From positions 1-25,327 of the forward strand of contig JASNJN010000036.1 in the NCBI GenBank assembly GCA_030180075.1: a DNA stretch of 25,327 nt, written 5' to 3'. Position numbers and translations under genes: made by a program. Below the pieces are notes generated by a model that saw nothing but the letters and a program-made list of their open reading frames with translations, was not told the origin of the DNA and ran no database searches. Positions 1 to 8,572 of this stretch are shown one piece after another. The DNA is from Mikrocytos mackini (taxonomy: Eukaryota > Endomyxa > Ascetosporea > Mikrocytida > Mikrocytiidae). Each line of letters begins with the position of its first letter. Position 1 is the stretch's first letter.

Positions 1-2
1 AC

Positions 3-635
3 AGAAGCCTAGACAACTCGTGCAGAAAATGCAAGAACAGTCTGGAAACTGTTGGCCATGTCCTGGGTGGATGTCCAAAAATCCCATTCGGATTGCTGAA
101 GAGCAGACATGACGCCGTGGTGACACAAATCGCCAACGAAGTCATCTGTAGGAAAAGGTTGGGTCACAAGATCAAACCCAGCGAAATGGGCAGACGTGTG
201 GAAAGAAGACTAGGTAATTTCCAGTTAATCCTCGACCAAAGGGTCTGGGTGGAAGGCGACGGAAAATCGCCCCACTCTTTGCTTCCGGACATAATTGCGG
301 TCGACCACAGTAGAAGGACAGTCGAACTGTTGGAAGTGGCAGTGCCTAGTGAGGACCTCATCGAAGAGAGGGAAATCCAGAAAAAGGATAAGTACCTCGA
401 ACTCGTTGAAACCCTCGGTAAACAATACGGAGGGTTTATAGTCACCATTAGGACGTTTGTCATGGGCCAGCAAGGTTTGTTGTCGCAGCAAGCTGTCGAC
501 AACTTACTCTGCTTCATGAGACTCGCCTGCCATCGTCCCGCCCTGCCGGGCGGGACGACCCACAGGGGTCGCACCCTTGCAGTCCTCCTCAGTAAAATAC
601 AGGTAGTAGGACTTAAAGGGCCACTGAACATCTAA
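3..635 (+). CDS. C-terminal part of an R2-superclade non-LTR retrotransposon polyprotein (partial)
   Basis: The frame is open from the window edge, so the 5' part lies outside; no start codon applies. The visible part begins with a C-x2-C-x8-H-x4-C knuckle (CRKC, then GHVLGGC, about 21-76). A conserved RHD follows, then a PD-type nuclease core: LLPDIIAVD, and about ten residues later ELLEVAVPSE, followed by a KKDKY segment. Known of the family: this order (CCHC knuckle, then PD-(D/E)XK restriction-like endonuclease) is the C-terminus of R2/R4/NeSL-type site-specific LINE proteins, which nick the target for target-primed reverse transcription. The GC content is clearly higher than in the host genes of the window, suggesting a recent arrival. 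No stop or frameshift is seen in the visible part. Which clade it belongs to is not resolvable here. Confidence 0.72.
   Translation, partial: RSLDNSCRKCKNSLETVGHVLGGCPKIPFGLLKSRHDAVVTQIANEVICRKRLGHKIKPSEMGRRVERRLGNFQLILDQRVWVEGDGKSPHSLLPDIIAVDHSRRTVELLEVAVPSEDLIEEREIQKKDKYLELVETLGKQYGGFIVTIRTFVMGQQGLLSQQAVDNLLCFMRLACHRPALPGGTTHRGRTLAVLLSKIQVVGLKGPLNI
533..558. repeat. Perfect GC-rich hairpin inside the LINE frame
   Basis: There is an 11-bp perfect stem (533-543 with 548-558) around a TGCC loop, almost all G and C, in a region that is otherwise moderate in GC. It lies in the coding part near the 3' end. It may be an RNA structure recognised by the retrotransposon protein, or chance; the sequence alone cannot say. 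Confidence 0.5.
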
Positions 636-796
636 GAGTGGTTGCGGTGTAGTGACAAGACGACAATTGAGCCCGATAAAGCGGGTGGGAGTGACGTAGG
701 AAACAGGATAAATTTAATTAATTAATTATATTTTATTTCTGTTTAAAAAAAAATCCAAAATTCTGGTCTTATCGTGATAAAATCCAAAACTACACG

Positions 797-857
797 TAAG
801 ATTTACAAAACATTGAGAAAAACGGGACTTTGTAAATCTTATCGAGGTTTGACTGTA
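797..857. mobile_element. Solo terminus of a Tc1/mariner-pogo-like element
   Basis: Read on the minus strand from 857, the sequence is TA followed by CAGTCAAACCTCGATAAGA, which has the style of pogo/Tc1 terminal inverted repeats with a TA target. A perfect 13-bp inverted repeat (797-809 with 829-841) lies just inside it. No matching opposite terminus was found between here and the LINE, so this is a half element or relic. Confidence 0.35.
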
Positions 858-1189
858 TTACCGTTTGAATCTCTAGTCTTATGTACCAATGATTACCATA
901 GGAAATCCCAACAACAGTATCTTATGCGTTGTATCCATGTGGAGAACTAAAGCCATGGAGTGACTTTCAATTAGAGATTGGCTAGTCATATAAAGGAGTG
1001 TCTTTTCAACGTTATTAACCTTAATAATGGTTTTACATTTCTCAATCTTCTAGTCTATCTTTCCTTTGTATTCAGAATTCATCATTGTATTCGCTTTTAT
1101 ACACAGGTATGTGACCATTAACCTGTCCTGATTATAAACTTGTATTTTGTAGTACTTTATCACATTACTTATTTGTTGACCCGATACAT

Positions 1190-1801
1190 TCATCCTCTTA
1201 TCTGAAAGAAACAACAAATCATCTTAGGTTTTCTTATTCCGAGACAAAACAAACATATCACTTCTTCCTTGGCCTTTTGTTTGGGATTTAAAAAGCAATC
1301 TGTGGAGTGTTCATTATAGACTATTATAGCGAATTCATTCTTGTTGTTCATAAACGAGCTAGCCACCTTTACCCTTCTTCTACACTCATTCCTTATTTTA
1401 TTACGCCTGTATATAACGTGATCACCGAAAGGAGAAACATCTATATTGTCAACCGGCATAATTTTCCCTTTTCTCTCTTTAAATTCATCAAAGCGAGACC
1501 CTTCTAACATATACATGACTACCCTATTATTAAGAACTCGGCTTTGCATTAGCTCTTTAAATGCGAAGCCTTTTAACTTTTTATTTGTTGTAGCATCATA
1601 ATCACACAATATGTCGCTGTTTTCCTCTCCATCTACTTCTTTTGCGTAGTCAAATCCAAGGAAGTCTTCCTCACAATTCTTGTAGTTAGCATTATCTTCC
1701 GTAACGCTTTCTTTGGTAAGGGAATTCAATATATCCTCAGTCGAATATCCTATGTCATTGATTAAGCTATCTTCAGGATCTATATGGGTTTTATATATTA
1801 T
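1190..1801 (-). pseudogene. Decayed reading frame resembling a transposase DNA-binding domain
   Basis: The frame is open on the minus strand from 1801 to 1190 but has no ATG near its 5' end; the longest version would need a TTG. The first ATG-initiated part is only its second half. The C-terminal half contains CRRRVKVA and, about 25 residues later, YNEHSTDCFLNP. This spacing (a cysteine in a basic strand, then a His pair or His-Cys before an asparagine-proline) resembles the FLYWCH/WRKY-GCM1 zinc domain found at the N-terminus of MULE transposases. No catalytic domain follows. It is read as a MULE remnant with modest confidence. No AAATTT motif precedes it closely. Confidence 0.3.
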
Positions 1802-1804
1802 TTA

Positions 1805-3009
1805 GTTTATAGACATTTATGAAAAGGAAAATAGACAGGTATTTATGTCACACAAGGCGCCGTTTCCTGTTAAACGAGTTTTTATAGCGTTGTGTGGGTT
1901 TTGTTTACAAAATTAATAGCAATCACCTAAAATACATGATATACTAGGTTTATGAGTAGAGCAACCCGTTTATTACGCAATAAAAATGCATTATTTGCAA
2001 TAACGTTCTTGGATTTTGTATATAATTTGCAGTAAAAACTGCCCCAATAATTACATTATCAAACACTAAAATTCATGATTTAAAAAAAACTAACTATAAT
2101 TTTTTATATATAATGTTTATATTGTGTAAAGTTTACATTTCCCATGCCTCCAATTTATCGGGGATTGAAAATGCATTTCAAATCTATTCTTCGAAGAATA
2201 AGGAAAATTATCAGTGATGTTCGCAAGACCATAATAATTTTTTAAATAGCTCTCTTCAAAAGGAATAATATGCTTTTATCGCGATAATCACGAAAAACCA
2301 CGGTGTTACCGTGATAAACCAGATTATACCTAAATTTATGCTTTATGTCGCGACAATATGTCGTCAATTATCAAAAAAGCTACAAAATCCCGGATTTTGC
2401 CCATTTTGGCCGGCAGCATCGAGGACATAATTTCGGGCAAGGATTTATGCCCAAAATTATGCTTTGATTTTTTTGTTTATTAAACATGAAAAATAATTAT
2501 TAAAAAACCCATTTTTTACCAAATTTGCATTTACGTATTTTTTGCATTTATAACTTTTATAGGGGTGATTACATAAAATTTGGAGACTAGAAAACGACTT
2601 TTCAGGGTTCATTGACCAATATATCAAAATTTAGGAGTTTTCTAGAATTGTTTAAAATATTCCGTAATAATTTTATTTACGAAATATGATTCACAGGGAA
2701 ATTATTTAATTTAAGTTACTGAAACGCTTTATTAACATCTGCCAAAACATAATTCTAATCTTTGTATGTTAATTATGATTCATAATTTATATAAACTTTC
2801 AACTTCACCATACCCTAAAATACAATCACCAAAAATAAATGCGAATATTATAGTTTTATTATTTATATCATGTCTTAACTCAATTTGTTAGCTTACTTCT
2901 TTCTCATAAAGCCTAGAAGATATTAACTACATTTGTTCCATAAACGATACCCATGTCATTAATATACCATCTTTTACTTCAATCATCTCTCTTCTTTTAA
3001 ATGTTTACT
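1805..3009. other. AT-rich intergenic stretch, no gene seen
   Basis: About 1.2 kb of AT-rich DNA without a convincing reading frame. It has a few short GC-richer patches (2279-2310 and 2385-2450), the latter with a small GGGC/GCCC inverted repeat. No RNA gene or complete element could be recognised. Confidence 0.5.
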
Positions 3010-3492
3010 TTATTCTTTTCTTTGTTTATCTGAATAGTAAAGATTAACAATATCTTTCAATTTTAAACCTTTTCCTTTAAAATACCCGTTTGGTTTCTCA
3101 AGTAATTCTGTAAACATATTTAAAACAATTTTCTTTTTGTTATTCGTCTGTAATGCAGAAAAATCTAAAATCTCTTTTGAAGAAATTTCTTGGATACAAC
3201 ATTTCATAAGTCTGTTGGCTTCATCAATGTTATTCACAAACAAATGCTGGATCTTGTTGGCTATACAGTACTTTGAAACTTCCAAGACTCCGTCATCAGT
3301 AAAGAACTCGGCGCTGTGAATTATTATCAATACTTTTCTTTGTATAATCCTTCCTCTGTTGAAGTAATGTGCTTCAGTCGATTCTATCTTTTTATGAAGT
3401 TCATCCTTTAGGTATTTTATAACCTTATGTTCATCAGAGTACTTAGCAGTGTCTATAACAACACAAATGGAATCGTTACTAACTCTGTACAT
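3010..3492 (-). CDS. Unrecognised 160-aa protein
   Basis: The ATG at 3492 is the first in frame (an in-frame TGA lies just upstream). It follows an AAATTT-type motif at 3517-3529, as in the neighbouring conserved genes, so expression is plausible. The protein looks globular, alternating strands and helices: an early hydrophobic strand ICVVIDTAKY (about residues 9-18), a second, KVLIIIHSAEFF (about 53-64), and a third at IQHLFVNN. The second resembles a Walker B strand of AAA+/RecA folds with the acidic residue replaced, and a vWA-like or degenerate ATPase fold would also fit. There is no Walker A loop. The tail is lysine-rich. I do not recognise the family. Confidence 0.6.
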   Translation of the reverse strand: MYRVSNDSICVVIDTAKYSDEHKVIKYLKDELHKKIESTEAHYFNRGRIIQRKVLIIIHSAEFFTDDGVLEVSKYCIANKIQHLFVNNIDEANRLMKCCIQEISSKEILDFSALQTNNKKKIVLNMFTELLEKPNGYFKGKGLKLKDIVNLYYSDKQRKE

Positions 3493-3516
3493 GTCTCATC
3501 CTACTTTCAAAAAATA

Positions 3517-3529
3517 AAATTTTAAATTT
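3517..3529 (-). promoter_or_regulatory. AAATTT-type upstream motif of the 160-aa gene
   Basis: On the minus strand it reads AAATTTAAAATTT, 25 bp before the ATG. Similar A/T blocks precede most genes here. Confidence 0.45.
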
Positions 3530-3637
3530 CAAAACAAATCAATCTTATCATTCTTGTATTCTTTATCCAACACACAAAATAAATGTGTAGCAGTTATATT
3601 TTATTTGTATAATTAGAGTTTACAAATTTAAAATAAA

Positions 3638-3850
3638 AAGCAGCTTTGAACTACCAGATCAAAACCACCAATCTCCGACGACCTTGAAGCGGATCTAGCG
3701 CCCTGCTCCGTCACCCGGCCTGAAGCTCTACACGCCTCTCAAAGAACAATAAACAGCTCCACTTCAGTAGAGAAATTTTAGTTCACGCTGAGGATCGAAC
3801 GAAGGACAGCCCACAAATAATTCAAAGCCTATCCCGTCTTATTGACGGAC
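3638..3850. other. GC-rich island of unknown nature in an AT-rich intergenic region
   Basis: Roughly 200 bp near 50% GC, inside intergenic DNA that is otherwise strongly AT-rich. It includes a CCGTC-TTATT-GACGG hairpin near 3834-3848 and, on the minus strand, GTTCGATCC, which resembles a Pol III B box or tRNA T-loop. On the minus strand it is followed by a T run (CTTTTTATTTT). No tRNA cloverleaf can be folded by eye. It may be a SINE or LINE fragment or a non-coding RNA. Confidence 0.3.
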
Positions 3851-4110
3851 GTATAAGTTAAAATATGGGTTTTAATAAATGGAATTAATGGTTTTATATG
3901 AAAAGATTAGGTTAATGTATTTTTAACATGTTATTTTGTTGTTAGAAGGAAATATGGTTGGTTCAAAGGGGGAACTGATCTTTTAGTTATTTTTATGTTA
4001 ATATTCTCCGTGAAGTTAACCACCAATGAAAATGGTATCATCAAATTACTTATTCTGTTATTGGACATTTTGAAAGCCTCTTTCTTCCTTATTTCATTAA
4101 ATTGTTTTCC

Positions 4111-4124
4111 AAAAATTAAATTTT
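4111..4124 (+). promoter_or_regulatory. AAATTT-type motif before MAK16
   Basis: AAAAATTAAATTTT ends six bases before the MAK16 ATG, which implies a very short leader if it marks transcription initiation. Confidence 0.45.
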
Positions 4125-4130
4125 CAAACG

Positions 4131-4814
4131 ATGACCAACCAATCTATACTGTGGAGCATCATCGGGGCCAGTGAGACATGTAAATATCTTCGAAAGACAG
4201 CAGATAACAAATTCTGCACAAACAAATATAATTTGACAGGTTTGTGTCGTGAGGACTTCTGTCCACTCGTTCGTAAAACAAACACAACCATCACAAAGAA
4301 AAATAAGAAAGTATATTTATCTATAAAGACACCACAGACATCATTGTTTAACAAAGTCGACGAATATGTTCATACTGAGCTTCCTACAGACAAAGAGGAA
4401 GCCATTCGTTATTTAAAGGAACACCTTACCTCAGAAAAGGCCGAAGTTGTTTCTAAATGTATAACAAAATATATTTTATTCACAGATTACTACAAAAATA
4501 AGGAAAAGACCAAAAAAGAAAAGGAGAGAAACGCTAATCTATTCACAACAATTTATAAAAAGAAACTTGAAAGGAAAATAATAAGGAGAGAACAAAGAGC
4601 ATTAAGAAATGCTAAATTAGAAAAGACAGTTAAAGATGAACTTTTAGAAAGGTTAACGAACAATGTTTATGAAGGAATATATAGCTTTGAAAAAGAGTTT
4701 ATTGGAGAACATGTAAATGATGAAACTAATGAAATAAAAGAAAAAGTAGACATTGAAGAAGAGGAAGAAGAACTGTTGGATATTGAAGAGTTGGAATTAT
4801 TAAAAACCAAATAA
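4131..4814 (+). CDS. MAK16: MAK16-like ribosome biogenesis factor
   Basis: MAK16 is a nucleolar protein needed for maturation of the large ribosomal subunit (pre-60S particles). The N-terminus carries the family signature: ILWSIIG, then Cys17, Cys29, and NLTGLCREDFCPL with Cys39 and Cys44, a four-cysteine metal-binding arrangement. A helical region follows with YLKEHL and TKYILFTDYY (family: the tract ending in R.TKI.QY), then a basic stretch with a KLERKIIRREQRA helix and ELLERL, as in human and yeast MAK16. The end is acidic (six consecutive glutamates). At 227 aa it is shorter than the human protein (about 300), mostly through a reduced C-terminus. The ATG at 4131 is the first in frame after the upstream motif. 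Confidence 0.88.
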   Translation: MTNQSILWSIIGASETCKYLRKTADNKFCTNKYNLTGLCREDFCPLVRKTNTTITKKNKKVYLSIKTPQTSLFNKVDEYVHTELPTDKEEAIRYLKEHLTSEKAEVVSKCITKYILFTDYYKNKEKTKKEKERNANLFTTIYKKKLERKIIRREQRALRNAKLEKTVKDELLERLTNNVYEGIYSFEKEFIGEHVNDETNEIKEKVDIEEEEEELLDIEELELLKTK

Positions 4815-5098
4815 TTTATTTATCTATATAATACTGTATTATTATTTTAATTTTAAGTTTATTCATTTGAAATAAGATATTTAGCGTTGTAAAATACATT
4901 ATTAAAGTTTGATTAATCATTGAGATATGGAATATTAAAAATTTATTACATAATGAAGTTTTGTTGAATTTGATTTAAAATATAGTTGTTTTATAACATT
5001 ATAGTGAAACGACAAAATATTAATTTTAGTACTCATTTGTATAAAATTAATTAAAAATCATAAAATACAATGTAATATCTATTCTAGTTTATCCCTAT

Positions 5099-5596
5099 TC
5101 AAGTTAAATTCAGATATTCTCTTCTTTCTTTAATATTTCTTTTTATTTTATCTTTAATTCCTTCCATATTTTTTGAATCTCCAAAATAATAATATTCAAC
5201 TTTTCCTGTTTCTTTATTTACAACAAAATTTATTTGTTCCAGTTTATTCTGCTTAATTAATTCACTTCTAATTTTACTGCTAGCATCTTTGTAATCTGGC
5301 CCGGCTAAGTCAACGATTTTAGTTTCCCAGTTCAACTTTTCTTTTACAAGTTTGTTGATTTCTATATTCTGTTGGGTTAATTCTTCCTCCGTTAGAGACT
5401 TGTTGAATATATTCATTACTCGTTGAGAAATTTCTTCTGAAAGCTCTAAACGAAAACGTTCAGCAAAGGCTAAATCCGTGCAAAATGAAGGGTTCGATCG
5501 TCGGTCTAAAGTTTTTGGCTGTAATGAGTTTTCCTTTTCTTTGACGTACTTAGTGAGTTGTGATATAGCTTCGGACGAGAATGGGGACGTCTGCAT
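5099..5596 (-). CDS. ISY1: ISY1-like pre-mRNA splicing factor
   Basis: ISY1 is a component of the Prp19/NineTeen-associated spliceosome complex and acts at the first catalytic step of splicing. The 165-aa protein shows the family core in order: an N-terminal region, then DLAFAERFRLELSEEISQRV (family: LREAEKWR..I+REI...V), then NIEINKLVKEKLNWETKIVDLAGPDY, the hallmark block (family: DLNDEINKL+REK..WE.RI.ELGGPDY). Near the C-terminus, EYYYFGDSKNMEGIKD matches the family's Y+YFG.A++LPGV+. The ATG at 5596 is the start, 64 bp from the divergent eIF2 beta ATG. Its presence implies retained splicing, although none of the genes here shows an intron. Confidence 0.87.
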   Translation of the reverse strand: MQTSPFSSEAISQLTKYVKEKENSLQPKTLDRRSNPSFCTDLAFAERFRLELSEEISQRVMNIFNKSLTEEELTQQNIEINKLVKEKLNWETKIVDLAGPDYKDASSKIRSELIKQNKLEQINFVVNKETGKVEYYYFGDSKNMEGIKDKIKRNIKERREYLNLT

Positions 5597-5620
5597 TGAG
5601 AAAGAAACTTTTGTATTTTT

Positions 5621-5634
5621 AAAAATTAAAATTT
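5621..5634. promoter_or_regulatory. Shared AAATTT-type motif between ISY1 and eIF2 beta
   Basis: AAAAATTAAAATTT sits in the 64-bp space between two divergent start codons. It is near-symmetric and may serve both directions. Confidence 0.45.
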
Positions 5635-5660
5635 AACTTTTGTTTTATGAAAACGAAACT

Positions 5661-6116
5661 ATGTTAGCTGACAACACAGAAGACGCATTTTACAGATACA
5701 CAGTCCCTCCCATAAAATTCGAGAACATAAGAGGGAACTGGACAAAGGTTACAAATTTCAAACCGATCTCTTTGGCTATAAACATCGATACGCTCTATAT
5801 AGGCCACTTCTTCATTGTAGAGCTGGCTTGCACTTCCAAAAAGGAAAAGGACGGTGCTTTGTCCTTCAATGGTAACTTTTCATTCACTCGCCTGAAGGAG
5901 GTTCTCGATAAGTTCATTGAAATGTACTGCAAGTGCCCTATTTGCAAACTTCCTGAAATAATACACGCAATTAGAAAAGAACAACTCTGTTACAAATGTA
6001 AAGCCTGTGGCAAGGCTGGCAGTATTGTGTCAGGTCACAAGACAACTCAGTACTTCGTAAAGAATGGCAAGAAGACTAAAATCAACGTAAACAAAAGCAT
6101 GATAGCAGGGGAGTAA
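5661..6116 (+). CDS. eIF2 beta-like translation initiation factor subunit
   Basis: eIF2 beta belongs to the ternary complex that delivers initiator tRNA to the 40S subunit. The frame is open from further upstream, but the first ATG is at 5661, giving 151 aa. Residues about 20-90 match the central fold (FENI, then HFFIVELACT and GALSFNGNFSFTRLKEVLDKFIEMY; family: LL.FLLAELGTSGSI...L.+.GRF...+IE.VLR+YI.EYV). A C2-C2 zinc ribbon follows at Cys92, Cys95, Cys113 and Cys116. The N-terminal lysine-block region of animal and fungal eIF2 beta (which binds eIF5 and eIF2B) is absent. An eIF5 N-terminal domain is the nearest alternative, but the zinc ribbon ends the protein here as in eIF2 beta. Confidence 0.82.
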   Translation: MLADNTEDAFYRYTVPPIKFENIRGNWTKVTNFKPISLAINIDTLYIGHFFIVELACTSKKEKDGALSFNGNFSFTRLKEVLDKFIEMYCKCPICKLPEIIHAIRKEQLCYKCKACGKAGSIVSGHKTTQYFVKNGKKTKINVNKSMIAGE

Positions 6117-6160
6117 CTTTTCAATCTATAGTAATTAATTATAATTAATAAAATAAAAGC

Positions 6161-8572
6161 ATGGAAGAAGTAAACTTAATTTACAGCAGTACTGATAACA
6201 CATTTGTCTATTCGAAAATAACACTCAGTATTCTGAAAATAAGTTACTCAACACATAAGGCCAACTCAATAAAGAATATTCTTACCCAGATAAACAACCA
6301 AGATAACATCTCTCAAACAACTAAAATTCTATTCACAATGGTTAGAAGTTCATCTTTATCTACAAGTATCAAACAATTCGTGACAGAAAATGGTCTTAGG
6401 ATGGTACCACTTAATAAACTACATAATACCAACAAGCAGAATATTTCTCATTCATTGGGGTTCCTAAACTTACTCCAATATACAGAAGAATCAGTGAAGC
6501 CTTCCAATTTAGATTACTCGGAGAAACAAATCATTACTTCTTTGTATTTAGCCGCTATTATACTCTTTTTTGTCCTCGACACACTTGTTCTAGACTCTAA
6601 CAACAAAACACTTATAACTACAATAGAGGAATACATTGTAACGATACTAGAACAAAGGCACAAAGGACAAACTCAAATACTAAACACAAATACTGCGCTT
6701 TACCCAGAAAGAAAATTCACTTTGTTAAAAAAGGAATCTGAAGGATATTTAATAGTGCCAAACCAAACATTGTTTGTCCTTTCTATAAAGAAGAAATTCA
6801 AAGACACAATAATAACCAATATAACACCCCTTTACAAAACAGAGTATTATTTACCTTATATTTTCCATGAACAACTTATGCTCAAAAGTATATCAAGCAA
6901 AAAACTCCAAACCAAATTTATACAGCCTTCTTTGAACACTCAAAAAATAGCAAAAGTACAGGAGGCGGTGCTTAGCCTACAAATGAATCCTTCTGTGTTT
7001 AATGAATTGAAAACATTGTTCAAAAAGAACATAAGTTTTATGGGAATACTTACACTTAAAATAAATGAAGAGTTAAAGCTAGAAGATAATATTATAAAAA
7101 GAAATACACACAAAAATTGGTTTAATTTACAGAAAGTATTGGTGTTTTCGGTCAATTTGATTCTGTTGTTCAAAAACTTTCCTAACATATTAAACAATTT
7201 GGATTTGGATTTCATTGAAAGGCTTTCATATATCACAAAGAGTCTTACAGGGTTATTTAAAGATAAATATAAACCACAAAATAAAAATCATGATAATAAA
7301 GATAGTATAATATCCGAATTTCTACTTTCAAAAGATATTTACAATGTCATTGTCAACACAACAAATAAAGATTCATCCGACAAACTTGAAAAGCTTTCAA
7401 AGGAATTTTCTGAAAGTTACAATCAACTTATTCATTTAAAAGAGTTCCTGAATACATTATCCCAACCAAACCTAAACCCCGATGTTATAAAAGTGGCGAA
7501 AGAGTTAAATTGTACACACTATAACTTCATTTACATTCCCCAGTTCGGCTTCTATGTGTTGTTCCCTAAAAATAACAGAGCCTATAAGTTGGAAATTTGC
7601 AAAAAAATGGACGAAGAAATAGGAGATTTATATACACGCTGTGTTGAACTACAAGAAGTCATTCTTTCGGAAATATACGCAATATTTATCTATCCTAATT
7701 TGTACAATACAATAAGAAAAGTATTCAAGTTTATAATCAAATGTGATTTGATATCTGCAATAACGAAGACAACAGATATCAGAGGTTATGCCAAATGCGA
7801 TATACAAAACGATAACAGTAACAATACAAGTATCAATATGGTGTCGTTCGGGCACCCTCTCATAGAAACTGAGTATTGTATAAAGAATGATATCGAATTA
7901 AAAGCCGGCGGAGTGGTTATAATCGGTGGGCCAAATGGAAGTGGAAAGACCACTTGGGCAAAGAGTATTCTGTCTAACGTTGTATTGTCTTATTCTACTG
8001 GGTTCGGTAACTTCATTAATTGCAAATTAGGGGGTATAAAATCACTACACTCTGTGATGCCTTCTTCAACCGAAACGAAAAGCATAAAGTGTTTCAAAGA
8101 TGACTTAATAGCAATTAGAAAAGTCATTGAAGAAATTAGCAATGGAAGCGAAAGCTCTGTTTATTTCATTGATGAATTTGGAAAAGGAACAGACCCAATG
8201 GACGGCGCAAGCTTGTTTTGTTCGGTTGTTAATCACATTACAAAATTAAACACAAACAATATATTCATCTTTGTGACTAACTTTCTAGATACTTTACCCG
8301 TTTGTATGTTTCCAACTAAAGTCAAACTACTGGAAATGAAAACGGAAGTTACTAAGGACGACAATAGAGATCTGGTATTTAAATATAAAACAGGAAAGTA
8401 CAAAAAGAACAACTTTGGAGGTTTATCAATCGCCAAGCTTTTTTTCGAGGACGACATTATAAACAGAGCCGAGCAAATTAAAATAAAAAACGGAATTAGA
8501 GTTAATGATGAAAATTTACAACCAGCTGGCTTCCATGGTACATCTGATTTTCCAGACTTTCTTTCGCTGTGA
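6161..8572 (+). CDS. MSH5: MSH5-like MutS family protein (meiotic crossover factor)
   Basis: MSH5 pairs with MSH4 and forms a sliding clamp on Holliday junctions that promotes meiotic crossing over. The 803-aa protein has a divergent N-terminal two thirds (MutS core and lever helices, no clear mismatch-recognition domain) and a clear C-terminal MutS ATPase. The ATPase has Walker A GGPNGSGKTT near residue 589 and Walker B VYFIDEFGKGTDP with Asp-Glu at 671-672, then DGASLF and FIFVTNF. DEFGKGT-x(3)-DG and the TNF motif are characteristic of MSH5, where mismatch-repair paralogues read DELGRGTST and ATHF. Length fits the family (yeast about 900, human 834). It starts 44 bp after eIF2 beta with no AAATTT block, so it might share its upstream transcript. 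Its end overlaps SF3B4. Confidence 0.85.
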   Translation: MEEVNLIYSSTDNTFVYSKITLSILKISYSTHKANSIKNILTQINNQDNISQTTKILFTMVRSSSLSTSIKQFVTENGLRMVPLNKLHNTNKQNISHSLGFLNLLQYTEESVKPSNLDYSEKQIITSLYLAAIILFFVLDTLVLDSNNKTLITTIEEYIVTILEQRHKGQTQILNTNTALYPERKFTLLKKESEGYLIVPNQTLFVLSIKKKFKDTIITNITPLYKTEYYLPYIFHEQLMLKSISSKKLQTKFIQPSLNTQKIAKVQEAVLSLQMNPSVFNELKTLFKKNISFMGILTLKINEELKLEDNIIKRNTHKNWFNLQKVLVFSVNLILLFKNFPNILNNLDLDFIERLSYITKSLTGLFKDKYKPQNKNHDNKDSIISEFLLSKDIYNVIVNTTNKDSSDKLEKLSKEFSESYNQLIHLKEFLNTLSQPNLNPDVIKVAKELNCTHYNFIYIPQFGFYVLFPKNNRAYKLEICKKMDEEIGDLYTRCVELQEVILSEIYAIFIYPNLYNTIRKVFKFIIKCDLISAITKTTDIRGYAKCDIQNDNSNNTSINMVSFGHPLIETEYCIKNDIELKAGGVVIIGGPNGSGKTTWAKSILSNVVLSYSTGFGNFINCKLGGIKSLHSVMPSSTETKSIKCFKDDLIAIRKVIEEISNGSESSVYFIDEFGKGTDPMDGASLFCSVVNHITKLNTNNIFIFVTNFLDTLPVCMFPTKVKLLEMKTEVTKDDNRDLVFKYKTGKYKKNNFGGLSIAKLFFEDDIINRAEQIKIKNGIRVNDENLQPAGFHGTSDFPDFLSL

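Larger units (their letters stand above)
1..730 (+). mobile_element. 3' end of R2-like LINE with TTAA-rich tail
   Basis: This contains the endonuclease domain plus about 80 bp of GC-rich 3' untranslated sequence, ending in tandem TTAA units at 714-728. After that the composition drops sharply to AT-rich host sequence. The tail is inferred to be the 3' terminus; short tandem tails are common in this group. The 5' end is outside the window. Confidence 0.6.

Noticed and set aside
3780-3850. tRNA gene on the minus strand around GTTCGATCC
   Set aside because: No T-stem, anticodon arm or acceptor stem could be paired by eye.
5640-5660. Earlier start for eIF2 beta at TTG 5640
   Set aside because: The first ATG in frame is 5661; a TTG start is unlikely in a nuclear eukaryotic gene.
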